Shown: one piece after another, positions 26,171 through 34,639 of the stretch
Numbering within the stretch: position 1 is the stretch's first letter
Layout of the letters: each line of letters opens with the position of its first letter
NCBI GenBank assembly: GCA_005776395.1
Contig: SXPJ01000105.1
Span: 1 to 59,042, forward strand
Source of the DNA: Bdellovibrionales bacterium
Lineage (GTDB): Bacteria; Bdellovibrionota; FAC87; UBA2466
DNA: 59,042 nucleotides
Direction of reading: 5' to 3'
Made by a program: the position numbers and the translations under genes
The notes under the pieces: generated by a model
The model's input: the letters and a program-made list of their open reading frames with translations, nothing else
What the model was told of the DNA's origin: nothing
Database searches by the model: none

Positions 26171-26661
26171 TTCATTCGTCTCCTATAAGATTCAAAACAC
26201 TTATCAAAGCAAACTTGTAAATGCTCTGGCATTCCCTTGGTTTCAGCAATGACAGGCATGAAATTGGTATCTCCGTTCCATCGCGGCACCACATGCAGAT
26301 GTAAATGATCCTTAATTCCTGCTCCCGCAGCCTGCCCTAGATTCATTCCCATATTAAAACCTTCTGGATGATAGACTTCAGTGAGAACATCTATAATTTT
26401 CTGCCCTTCAGCCATCATTTCGGATAACTGATCCGATTTCAAAGATCTGAATTCAAAGGTGTGATCATAAGGAACCACCATCATGTGTCCTAAGTTGTAG
26501 GGAAACTTATTTAAGATCACAAAAACTTTTTTTCCACGATAAAGGATCAAATTCTTTTTATCTTCCTTCTCCTTTGGAAGGTCACAAAACACACAGCCCC
26601 CCGTTTTTTTTTCCGAGGTTATAAATTCCATTCTCCATGGAGCCCAAAGAGTTTTCATCAT
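26167..26661 (-). CDS. HIT-family nucleotide hydrolase/phosphorylase
   Basis: 164 residues. 'LWAPWRMEFI' at the N-terminus, 'CVFCDLPKE', 'YNLGHMMVVPYDH' and the histidine triad DHLHLHVVPRW identify the HIT fold of the Ap4A phosphorylase-like bacterial group. The CxxC at the N-terminus may bind zinc. It probably cleaves dinucleoside polyphosphates or adenylyl phosphoramidates. It is the first gene of the HIT-LapA-phosphatase operon. Confidence 0.85.
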   Translation of the reverse strand: MMKTLWAPWRMEFITSEKKTGGCVFCDLPKEKEDKKNLILYRGKKVFVILNKFPYNLGHMMVVPYDHTFEFRSLKSDQLSEMMAEGQKIIDVLTEVYHPEGFNMGMNLGQAAGAGIKDHLHLHVVPRWNGDTNFMPVIAETKGMPEHLQVCFDKCFESYRRRMK

Positions 26662-26868
26662 AATGACTTTTCTTTTCTTATCGACTGTTTAGCCTAAAAA
26701 ACTAAACTCTTTGTGAAGTCCACGCGGATGGGCTCCTCTTGATTAAATTAGGCAAGTAACGCAACAAGGCAAAGCGCTTTTATGACGCTCTGACAAAAGA
26801 GATTTGTTTGCATTGATCAAAATTACCCTTATCTGATCAGATGAAATATAATTTCAACTGAGAGACCT

Positions 26869-27759
26869 ATGTTATTTGGACTGAAAGACAAACCAGAATA
26901 TTTTTTTAGGCCCTGGCAAATATATCGACGACTTTACCGCAGTGTTTTTTGGCCCAAAAAGGGGGAAATTTGTCTCACATTACCCTGGGGGCTTCAGTTA
27001 ATAGTCAATACCGAGGATGCTATCGGTCGCGCTATTATTAAAACAGGGCTCTATGATTTGGTCGTAGCGGAAGCTCTATGGAGACTTTGTCCTTTGGGGG
27101 GCACTGTCTGTGATGTGGGGGCCCATATTGGATACACCGGAAGTATTTTAGCAAAGCGAATTGGAACAAAAGGAAAGGTTCATTTATTTGAGCCCAATCC
27201 TCGTTTGTTGAAATTGCTTAGAAATAATGTGGAATTGTGGGAAGGGATTAAATCGGTTTGTGAAATTCACCCCTTCGCACTTTCTTCTCAAAATCGAGAG
27301 GCTACTTTAGTTTTGCCTCAGGGATATAATGAAAATCAAGGACTTGGCTATTTAAGCTCTGAAAGTAAAGTCACAGGGGAAAAAATTAGCGTGGAAACAC
27401 AGACTCTTGAAGCCTGTCCTGATTTAAATAATATAACTATTGATTTAATGAAAGTGGATGTAGAGGGACATGAATTGGAGGTTTTTAAAGGGGCAGAAAA
27501 GCTATTGAGAGAGGGGAGAATACGGCATATTTTATTTGAAGAACTAGAGGTTCCCCCTACCCCAACAACAGACTATTTAATCTCAAAGGGCTATAAAATA
27601 ATTAAAATAGAAAAGCAATTTATGAGCCCTAAAATAACAGAGGAGATCAATACGCCTCGAAAAATAGATTGGGAACCACTCAGTTTATTGGCCACAAAGG
27701 ATTTTGATAGCGTTAAGAATATTTTTAGTGAGTGGGGTTGGAAGTGTCTCAGATCCTAA
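26869..27759 (+). CDS. FkbM-family methyltransferase
   Basis: 296 residues. 'CDVGAHIGYTGSILAKRIG' is the SAM-binding loop; 'VHLFEPNPRLLKLLRNNVEL' and 'IDLMKVDVEGHELEVFKGAEKLL' are the FkbM hallmarks. It should O-methylate a small molecule or glycan. It stands alone, with GAGAG before the ATG and its end facing the PHP-hydrolase gene about 56 nt away. The substrate is unknown. Confidence 0.82.
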   Translation: MLFGLKDKPEYFFRPWQIYRRLYRSVFWPKKGEICLTLPWGLQLIVNTEDAIGRAIIKTGLYDLVVAEALWRLCPLGGTVCDVGAHIGYTGSILAKRIGTKGKVHLFEPNPRLLKLLRNNVELWEGIKSVCEIHPFALSSQNREATLVLPQGYNENQGLGYLSSESKVTGEKISVETQTLEACPDLNNITIDLMKVDVEGHELEVFKGAEKLLREGRIRHILFEELEVPPTPTTDYLISKGYKIIKIEKQFMSPKITEEINTPRKIDWEPLSLLATKDFDSVKNIFSEWGWKCLRS

Positions 27760-27815
27760 AACCAAGACATAAAAAAACTAACGTATCTGCTCAAGTAATC
27801 TCTTTTACGAATAAA

Positions 27816-29033
27816 CTACTGAAAATAGATAGGACTATAGAAAACATAGGGGACTAATCGATTTAGCGTAAGACGGAATGCAGAGTGCATTTTCCCCCAA
27901 ACCTCAACACGATAGGTCCCTTCTCCACTCAAGGCAAGATTCAATGGAGTCATGGAATCCCCCTTCAAGGCGACTTCGTTTGTCATTTTACCGTTCTTTA
28001 TTAACCTAACAATCTTGGTAAAAGGGGTGATAGGCGCTGTAATAACGGCCTGGCACGAACTCGAGCCGTTATTAATAATGTCTCCCGAAATAAATTCATT
28101 ATTACCACACTTCACAATCCAGCTATTACCCTGATACGGAAAAACTGACTGATACAAAATAGCCGATCTTCCATTACGAAGACTTGAATAATACTGTTTC
28201 TTTCGATTTAAAAAATCGGTCGCCTTTGGCTCTTTAAATAACAAAACATTCGATGCAAGCTTGAACGTTTGAAGATATCCAGGCCATTCCAGAGATCTCT
28301 CATTGTTCAACTTAACCTTAGAATGGGTGTCTTGAGCTAAATAAGCAAAATGGCCAGGACCTCGGGATGTCATCTCATCCCACGCCACAAAATCTTTGGA
28401 ATAGATCTCCAAAAACCTAATTGAAGATAGATACTGATTGAAGGGATAAATAGCCAAAGTGAATAAAAAATTCAGGGGAGATTCTGCGACTTGTCGTTGC
28501 CAGCTACTATCAAAATTAACCACCTCTAATCCTTCTGCAAACTCATCCAAACGAGACCAGGGATTCTTCATATTACTCGGATGTGCAATTGAAACAAAAA
28601 GCCCTGGATAGAACTCTTTTTTTAGAAACTGCTGATAAGAGGCTTTGACTACCGTATCACTAGGGGCCTCTCGTAATGAATCGCTTTCAGAAAAAAAACT
28701 TACCGTATGCCCGACAGGAGTCGAGCTCTCCATCTCCACAAAAAGATCCGCTTTGCCATAAGTTCCCTCAAGCCCTCTTTTTCTAGCTTCGTAATTATTA
28801 TGATCTGTCACAATCACAAAATCGAGACCGGCTTGATCCGCCGCTTGAGCTATTTCCTCAGGAGTTCCACCCCCATCAGAAAATTTAGAATGAACATGAA
28901 TAACACCCTGAGCAAAATTTCTACTCGAGCTTAAGTTCTCTTTAGGAAGAGTTACGTTTCTAGGAGGCAATACGGAATAAAGCTCAACCACAAAAATAAC
29001 AACAAACACTGTCCAAAAGTAGTAGTGCTTCAT
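27816..29033 (-). CDS. PHP-domain metallohydrolase, membrane-anchored
   Basis: 405 residues. An N-terminal hydrophobic anchor (about 3-20) is followed by a PHP domain: 'GVIHVHSKFSDGGGTPEEIA' with the first HxH metal ligands, then 'GLDFVIVTDHNN' with DH, 'SIAHPSN', and a late 'AQDTHSK'. The set is that of CehA/McbA-like phosphoesterases. The C-terminal third is beta-rich and ends near 'GTYRVEVWG'. It overlaps the GT39 gene by 4 nt (ATGA), so they are coupled and may act on the same envelope glycan or phospholipid; that is inference. Confidence 0.75.
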   Translation of the reverse strand: MKHYYFWTVFVVIFVVELYSVLPPRNVTLPKENLSSSRNFAQGVIHVHSKFSDGGGTPEEIAQAADQAGLDFVIVTDHNNYEARKRGLEGTYGKADLFVEMESSTPVGHTVSFFSESDSLREAPSDTVVKASYQQFLKKEFYPGLFVSIAHPSNMKNPWSRLDEFAEGLEVVNFDSSWQRQVAESPLNFLFTLAIYPFNQYLSSIRFLEIYSKDFVAWDEMTSRGPGHFAYLAQDTHSKVKLNNERSLEWPGYLQTFKLASNVLLFKEPKATDFLNRKKQYYSSLRNGRSAILYQSVFPYQGNSWIVKCGNNEFISGDIINNGSSSCQAVITAPITPFTKIVRLIKNGKMTNEVALKGDSMTPLNLALSGEGTYRVEVWGKMHSAFRLTLNRLVPYVFYSPIYFQ

Positions 29034-30538
29034 AAAGGTCTAAAGAATTCTATTAAGTATAACTGTGAGACCCTCTTTTTTCTAACTTCTATAGAATATT
29101 CTTTTAAAAATTGTCGATCGGGAAAGCACTTAAGGGCTTCATAATTAGGATCTTTAGACTCTGTAAGCACAATGATGCTGTTATATTGACAGGGATCAAT
29201 AGCTTCCAAAGTGAATTGACTCGCTCTTCCCAAAGGAGAAATTTGATCAGCCTTCAATCCCAAAAAACGAAAATAGGAGGTTAATTGATAGGTCGGCAAA
29301 AATAAGGGCTCCTCTTTTCCATTCTCATTAAGATCGAACTTTACCGTCTTTACCAATTCAAAAAGCCCTTGATATTTCCCCAGTCTATCTTTTTCAGGTG
29401 ACACAAACTTAAGAGGATAAACCAGATGAACTGCCACCAATACCGAAACAAGAATAGGGGGAATAAAACTTAACCCTAGCAAAATGTAATCTAAAAGCTT
29501 TATGGAATTTTGATTAAGAAGAAATTGAGCCATAGGCCAAAATGCGACATAACTCATTAAGGCCCAATTGGCTTCAACATGAGTCTTCGCGGCTTGAAAC
29601 AATGAGAATAAAAACGGAAAAATAAAGCAGTAAAAACAGACATGGAAGACTGGGTTGGAACAGATATCTCTTCGTCTTAACAACACCCATCCCAACATTA
29701 AAAGAGGCAAAGCCCCCAATAGTAAAACTTGTCCTCCTATAAACTCCCCAAAAACTCCAGAGCCATCTGAAAGACTATGGTTCCATTGAAACTGAATTGG
29801 AGCAAAGTGATGTTTGAGATTAAAAAATAAAATAGGCGAGGCAATGATAAGCGCTACACAACAAAGAATAACAAAACCTTTAAGCCAGGACCGAACTCGA
29901 TACTTAGTTCCCAAAACTAAAAGGGTACAAGGAATCGCTAGAACCATGGTGTACTTACTAAGCAACCCTAGTCCAAGTAACACTCCACCCAATACCCACT
30001 GTTCCCAATAAATAGGAGAGACTCTATACACTCTCGAAACGGGATCATCTCCCCACTGAGAGAAAGATTTATTAATGGAAACAAGCCATATTAGATACAG
30101 AGTCCAGAAAAACAAAAAAGGGACATCAGGGGTCATTAAAACCGCACCGTACAAAGCAAGTGGAGTGAGTAACACTAGTCCAAGAACTTTTCTTCCAGGG
30201 GTCAGTACCCCTATCAAAAGAAAGATAAAGAGATGAAAAAGGGTCGCAAAAAATCTAATCCCAAAAAGATTGTTACCAAAAATAGAGGTTGAAAGTTTAA
30301 TGAGAATGGCCACCCAAGGTGGATGGTCATAGTAACTTAACTGGAGATTCTGGGCCCAGGTCCAATAGTAAAGCTCATCTTCCGTTGGGGGAAGAATACC
30401 TGACAAAACAAGATGAAAGCCCGCAAGCAGGAACAAGCTAATCCCATACCACTGATTGGAGAACCCTAAGTTCCAGCGGGAAGAGGATCTCGAAGAGCTA
30501 CCCCAACGAGATAATTGATTGTCTAAATGGTGCCCCAA
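29030..30538 (-). CDS. GT39/ArnT-like polyprenyl-phosphate glycosyltransferase
   Basis: 502 residues with about ten membrane segments. The N-terminal periplasmic loop motif PPTEDELYYWTWAQ with 'SYYDHPPWVAILIKL' is the catalytic acidic motif and HPP signature of GT39/GT83 enzymes. It is expected to transfer a sugar from a polyprenyl phosphate donor at the periplasmic face. It is complete, unlike the related gene at the right edge of the window. It is coupled to the PHP-hydrolase gene by a 4-nt overlap; gcvH lies 9 nt upstream. Confidence 0.82.
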   Translation of the reverse strand: MGHHLDNQLSRWGSSSRSSSRWNLGFSNQWYGISLFLLAGFHLVLSGILPPTEDELYYWTWAQNLQLSYYDHPPWVAILIKLSTSIFGNNLFGIRFFATLFHLFIFLLIGVLTPGRKVLGLVLLTPLALYGAVLMTPDVPFLFFWTLYLIWLVSINKSFSQWGDDPVSRVYRVSPIYWEQWVLGGVLLGLGLLSKYTMVLAIPCTLLVLGTKYRVRSWLKGFVILCCVALIIASPILFFNLKHHFAPIQFQWNHSLSDGSGVFGEFIGGQVLLLGALPLLMLGWVLLRRRDICSNPVFHVCFYCFIFPFLFSLFQAAKTHVEANWALMSYVAFWPMAQFLLNQNSIKLLDYILLGLSFIPPILVSVLVAVHLVYPLKFVSPEKDRLGKYQGLFELVKTVKFDLNENGKEEPLFLPTYQLTSYFRFLGLKADQISPLGRASQFTLEAIDPCQYNSIIVLTESKDPNYEALKCFPDRQFLKEYSIEVRKKRVSQLYLIEFFRPL

Positions 30539-30547
30539 AAGAAGCCT

Positions 30548-30934
30548 CTAGGAGTTCTCTTCTACATATTCCTTATACTCATCTGCAGACATCAAATCCT
30601 GTTCATCTGCCTCCCCCTCCATTTCAACCTTAAGCATCCAGCCTTCATGATAGGGATCTTCATTAATGAGTTCAGGGGCTTCAAGAAGGGGCTGATTAAC
30701 TTCGGCCACCCTGCCTGTCACGGGAGCATAGAGATCACTGACGGCTTTCACAGACTCAACAACTCCAAAAGTATCATTCTTCTGGATATTCTCACCCTCT
30801 TTAGGAAGCTGTATGTAAGTGATATCTCCTAGAGATTCCTGTGCAAAGTCGGTGATTCCAATAGTTGCGATGTTATCTTCAATAAGAACCCACTCGTGCT
30901 CTTTGGTGTATTTTAAACCTTTTTCAATGGCCAT
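30548..30934 (-). CDS. gcvH: Glycine cleavage system H protein
   Basis: 128 residues. 'KYTKEHEWVLIED', 'GITDFAQESLGDITYIQLP' and 'GVVESVKAVSDLYAPVTG' with the lipoyl lysine (Lys63) are diagnostic. It carries the aminomethyl group between P, T and L proteins. gcvT and gcvP are not in this window, so it is either an unlinked gcvH or a lipoate-relay protein. A ribosome binding site (GGGG) lies upstream of the ATG. The GT39 gene follows after 9 nt. Confidence 0.92.
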   Translation of the reverse strand: MAIEKGLKYTKEHEWVLIEDNIATIGITDFAQESLGDITYIQLPKEGENIQKNDTFGVVESVKAVSDLYAPVTGRVAEVNQPLLEAPELINEDPYHEGWMLKVEMEGEADEQDLMSADEYKEYVEENS

Positions 30935-31032
30935 GATTTCCCCTTTAGAAGCCCAAACTTTAAAAAATTTAAAGGGTTAGTCAATGTAAAAATGAGAGAA
31001 GACCAAGAACTAAGACCTCCTTCATTTATAGG

Positions 31033-31061
31033 TTAAGTTTTGGGGCAAAAACGGTTATAAA
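31033..31061 (+). promoter_or_regulatory. Probable rnpB promoter
   Basis: TTAAGT (-35, 31033-31038), 17 nt, then TATAAA (-10, 31056-31061) places the transcript start at about 31067-31072, exactly at the predicted 5' end of RNase P RNA. The -35 is a weak match. Confidence 0.5.
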
Positions 31062-31071
31062 GACCCCAATT

Positions 31072-31459
31072 AAGGGGTCCAACAGGCTATCGCGTGTGTT
31101 TTTAGTAACACCCGAGGAAAGTCCGGACATCGAAAAGCACCGTAGCGGGTAACACCCGTCCAGTGTAAAAACTGCGGACCAGCGCAACAGAAAGGAAGTA
31201 CAGGGCGATACTTTTTACCTTGGCAAAGTGAAAAGGTGGGCTAGCAATAGCTAAAGCTGCTGTAGTGAAAACAGGCAAGCTCTACGGGATGCAAGATCAA
31301 ACAGCGAAGCGTGTATTTTGAGTCAAATCAAAAAACCTTTGGGTCGCTTGCCCAAATGACTTCCAGGTAGATCGCTCGACTCTTCTGGTAACGGAAGAGC
31401 TAGATGAATGATAGCCCGGAGGAAACTCTGACAGAACCCGGCTTATCGTTGGACTCCTT
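31072..31459 (+). ncRNA. rnpB: RNase P RNA, bacterial type A
   Basis: About 388 nt. The conserved 5' core GAGGAAAGTCCGGAC, the central 'CAGTGTAAAAACTGCGGACCAG' region and the 3' core 'CAGAACCCGGCTTA' form helix P4. AAGGGGTCCAAC at the 5' end pairs with GTTGGACTCCTT at the 3' end as P1, which fixes both ends. It lies between gcvH (divergent) and a small membrane protein gene. Confidence 0.93.
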
Positions 31460-31508
31460 AAACTTCAACTCTAGTGAATAACTAAAAGAGATAGAGGAAA
31501 AACCCGTC

Positions 31509-31763
31509 ATGAAAAAACTTATTCGAATGGCGGCTATCGGAAGCGTTTTTGGAGGTATAACGACTTCATGGTTAGCCCCTAAAGCCATCGCCTGGTATTT
31601 CAAACCCCCTATCGATACCCCCGTTAGCTGTGCAGTTCCCATCGAATGGGCTCTCCATAAACTTCAACTAGCTCAGCTCTTAGGAACCTTAGGGGGGGCT
31701 ATTCTTTTTCTTGTGTTGGCCTTAACAATATTCAAAGAAAAAGCAGCAGTTCTCGGTGAATAA
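31509..31763 (+). CDS. Small two-helix membrane protein; C-terminus encoded by MITE
   Basis: 84 residues. There are two hydrophobic segments (about 8-30 and 57-74) and short charged ends. It starts 50 nt after rnpB, but the ATG is not preceded by a strong ribosome binding site (GAGGAAAAACCCGTC). The last six codons and the TAA stop (AAVLGE) are read from the terminal inverted repeat of hairpin element copy B, so the original C-terminus has been replaced. I do not recognise the protein. Confidence 0.45.
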   Translation: MKKLIRMAAIGSVFGGITTSWLAPKAIAWYFKPPIDTPVSCAVPIEWALHKLQLAQLLGTLGGAILFLVLALTIFKEKAAVLGE

Positions 31764-31973
31764 ATTTTGCAGCTAATTGAGGAGAGCTAGAAAAACCTTT
31801 TCGCAAAGTCTCGGTATGCCATTGGGGTGATTTTATGAGGGTTCATTCAAGAATTTGAATATACAAGTGGGGCGTACAGCGACTTTCCTTGGAGCTGGTA
31901 GCCCCACTTGTATATTCAAATTCTTGAATGAACCCACTTTTTATAATGCACCGTGATTCACCGAGAATCGCTG
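31744..31973 (+). mobile_element. Hairpin MITE copy B (full length, 230 bp)
   Basis: Terminal inverted repeats CAGCAGTTCTCGGTGAAT (left) and its imperfect complement ATTCACCGAGAATCGCTG (right) bound a 230-bp sequence without an ORF. The centre is a perfect stem of about 31 bp (arms near 31852-31882 and 31902-31932) around a conserved loop containing CGTACAGCGACTTTCCTTGG. Stem bases differ from copies A and C but remain paired. No clear target-site duplication is visible. It lies directly behind the small membrane protein gene and supplies its stop codon. Confidence 0.85.
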
Positions 31974-32023
31974 AAGGAAAAGAGGAGAGATAGACTTACT
32001 CTTTTAATAGAGTCACTTTCCAT

Positions 32024-32479
32024 TTATCTCACAAATGGCTGCCCTTCAAAGCGAAGGGCATCGGATATCTTAATCCGTTCTGAAGCAAAAATCGCATCCG
32101 GTAATTTGTCCGAAGAAAACCAGCCAAACTCTGAAGACTCGTGGTTAAGTTTAACCTCTCCCTGAAACTCCCTGATTAAAAAAGTGGCAGCGACAAAATT
32201 TAAGGTCTTACCTAGTTTAAACTCATAAAGCTGATTCAATTTAGGGTCAGAATAGATCCCCGTAAGCTCTACTTTAACTACTTCTAGACCTACTCCCCCG
32301 CTGATCCCTTCCTTCACTGCGGTAAGCCAATCCTGCCCACCTTTTAGGTATCCCCCGGGTAGATACCACTTTCCAGCTCCCCCCACTTTGTCCGAACGTA
32401 AGGTTAATAACACCTCATTTTTCTTATTCAAAATGATTGCGGAAACCACAGGTCTGGGACGTTCTTGATACTTAAACAT
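32024..32479 (-). CDS. Nudix-fold protein lacking the catalytic glutamates
   Basis: 151 residues, a tandem paralogue of the next gene upstream with the same length and the same C-terminal 'FxGxxFVR'. The fold is kept (VVSAIILNKKNEVLLTLRS, 'GKWYLPGGYLKGGQDWL', 'GIYSDPKLN'). However, the Nudix box positions that should read E, RE and EE are Q, EG and GG. Hydrolase activity is therefore unlikely; it may bind a nucleotide sugar or regulate. It is cotranscribed with its intact paralogue (9 nt gap). Confidence 0.75.
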   Translation of the reverse strand: MFKYQERPRPVVSAIILNKKNEVLLTLRSDKVGGAGKWYLPGGYLKGGQDWLTAVKEGISGGVGLEVVKVELTGIYSDPKLNQLYEFKLGKTLNFVAATFLIREFQGEVKLNHESSEFGWFSSDKLPDAIFASERIKISDALRFEGQPFVR

Positions 32480-32488
32480 AACCTCTCC

Positions 32489-32944
32489 TCAGCGAACAAA
32501 AACTTTGCCGTTAAAATGAAAAGCATCCTGAGCTCTAATGGGATGCGATTTTAAAATGGGGTCAGGTAAATTATCCAGAGAAAACCAATCCCAATCATCG
32601 ACCTCTTCATTAGGAAAAACTTTCCCCTCATAAGATAATACTTTAAACAGAGCTACTACAAATTGCCCATAATCCCCTTCCACGCCTAACACATCTTGCG
32701 TCACCGTTAATTTAGGATCCGAATAGATTCCGCAAAGAATGGCCTGTTTAACCGTAATCCCAACCTCTTCTTGGGTTTCACGAATGGCCCCCTCTAACCA
32801 AAACTCTCCTACTTCTAGATGGCCCCCAGGGAGACACCATTTTCCAGGCTCTCGAACTATCGAAGACCGTCGGGTCAAAAGAATTTCATTGTTTTCATTA
32901 AAAATCGCTGTATTGACTGCTGGAATTGGAATGATTTCTGACAT
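32489..32944 (-). CDS. Nudix hydrolase
   Basis: 151 residues. 'PAVNTAIFNENNEILLTRRS' and 'GKWCLPGGHLEVGEFWLEGAI' lead into a canonical Nudix box, G-x5-E-x7-RETQEEVGI, with all catalytic residues present. The size and the 'GIYSDPKL' segment resemble MutT/GDP-mannose-hydrolase-like members, but the substrate is not predictable. It is the first gene of a two-gene operon with the degenerate paralogue, divergent from tgt. Confidence 0.82.
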   Translation of the reverse strand: MSEIIPIPAVNTAIFNENNEILLTRRSSIVREPGKWCLPGGHLEVGEFWLEGAIRETQEEVGITVKQAILCGIYSDPKLTVTQDVLGVEGDYGQFVVALFKVLSYEGKVFPNEEVDDWDWFSLDNLPDPILKSHPIRAQDAFHFNGKVFVR

Positions 32945-33042
32945 GGTTTTACTACTCTACAGAAAACCCTCGTGTCCTAAAACAAAAATAAGTGATTAAT
33001 AATGAAACTTTTAAAAATCAGATGTTGAAACTTGCTTGCTAA

Positions 33043-34239
<1,197 letters not shown>

Positions 34240-34240
34240 G

Positions 34241-34639
34241 ATGGGTGTAACTGGAAAATTGTTATTGTCTTTAAGTTTATTAACTAAGTTAGTTTTAGCG
34301 GAAGGTGCACCTGCTGCAACTCCATCCATTCCAGGGCGTGAAGGGCTGACCCCATTTATTCCCCTAATCTTAATCTTTGGTGTCTTTTACTTTCTAATTC
34401 TCCGTCCCCAACAAAAAAGACAAAAGGATCAACAGCGCTTCATCACTGAATTAAAACGTGGGGATATGGTCGTTACCCAAGCCGGCATCATTGGAACAAT
34501 AAAAACTGTAGGTGATAAATTTGTAACCCTAGAAGTCGATCAAGGGGTCTCTTTGAAAATTTTAAAATCTCAAATTCTTGAGAGTGCAGCCAATTTAAAA
34601 GATGACAAAAACTCCAGCCAGAAAGAGGCAACAACATGA
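34241..34639 (+). CDS. yajC: Preprotein translocase subunit YajC
   Basis: 132 residues. An N-terminal hydrophobic stretch precedes the conserved membrane segment 'FIPLILIFGVFYFLILRPQQKRQK', followed by 'LKRGDMVVTQAGIIGTI' and 'VTLEVDQGVSLKILKSQI'. It associates with SecDF at the inner membrane. Its longer N-terminus (about 35 residues before the main helix, starting like a signal peptide) is somewhat unusual. It overlaps secD by 4 nt (ATGA). Confidence 0.9.
   Translation: MGVTGKLLLSLSLLTKLVLAEGAPAATPSIPGREGLTPFIPLILIFGVFYFLILRPQQKRQKDQQRFITELKRGDMVVTQAGIIGTIKTVGDKFVTLEVDQGVSLKILKSQILESAANLKDDKNSSQKEATT

Noticed and set aside
31852-31932. Hairpin element as an ordinary intrinsic terminator
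   Set aside because: The stem is AT-rich and long, has no T tract, and sits inside a 230-bp element with terminal inverted repeats.
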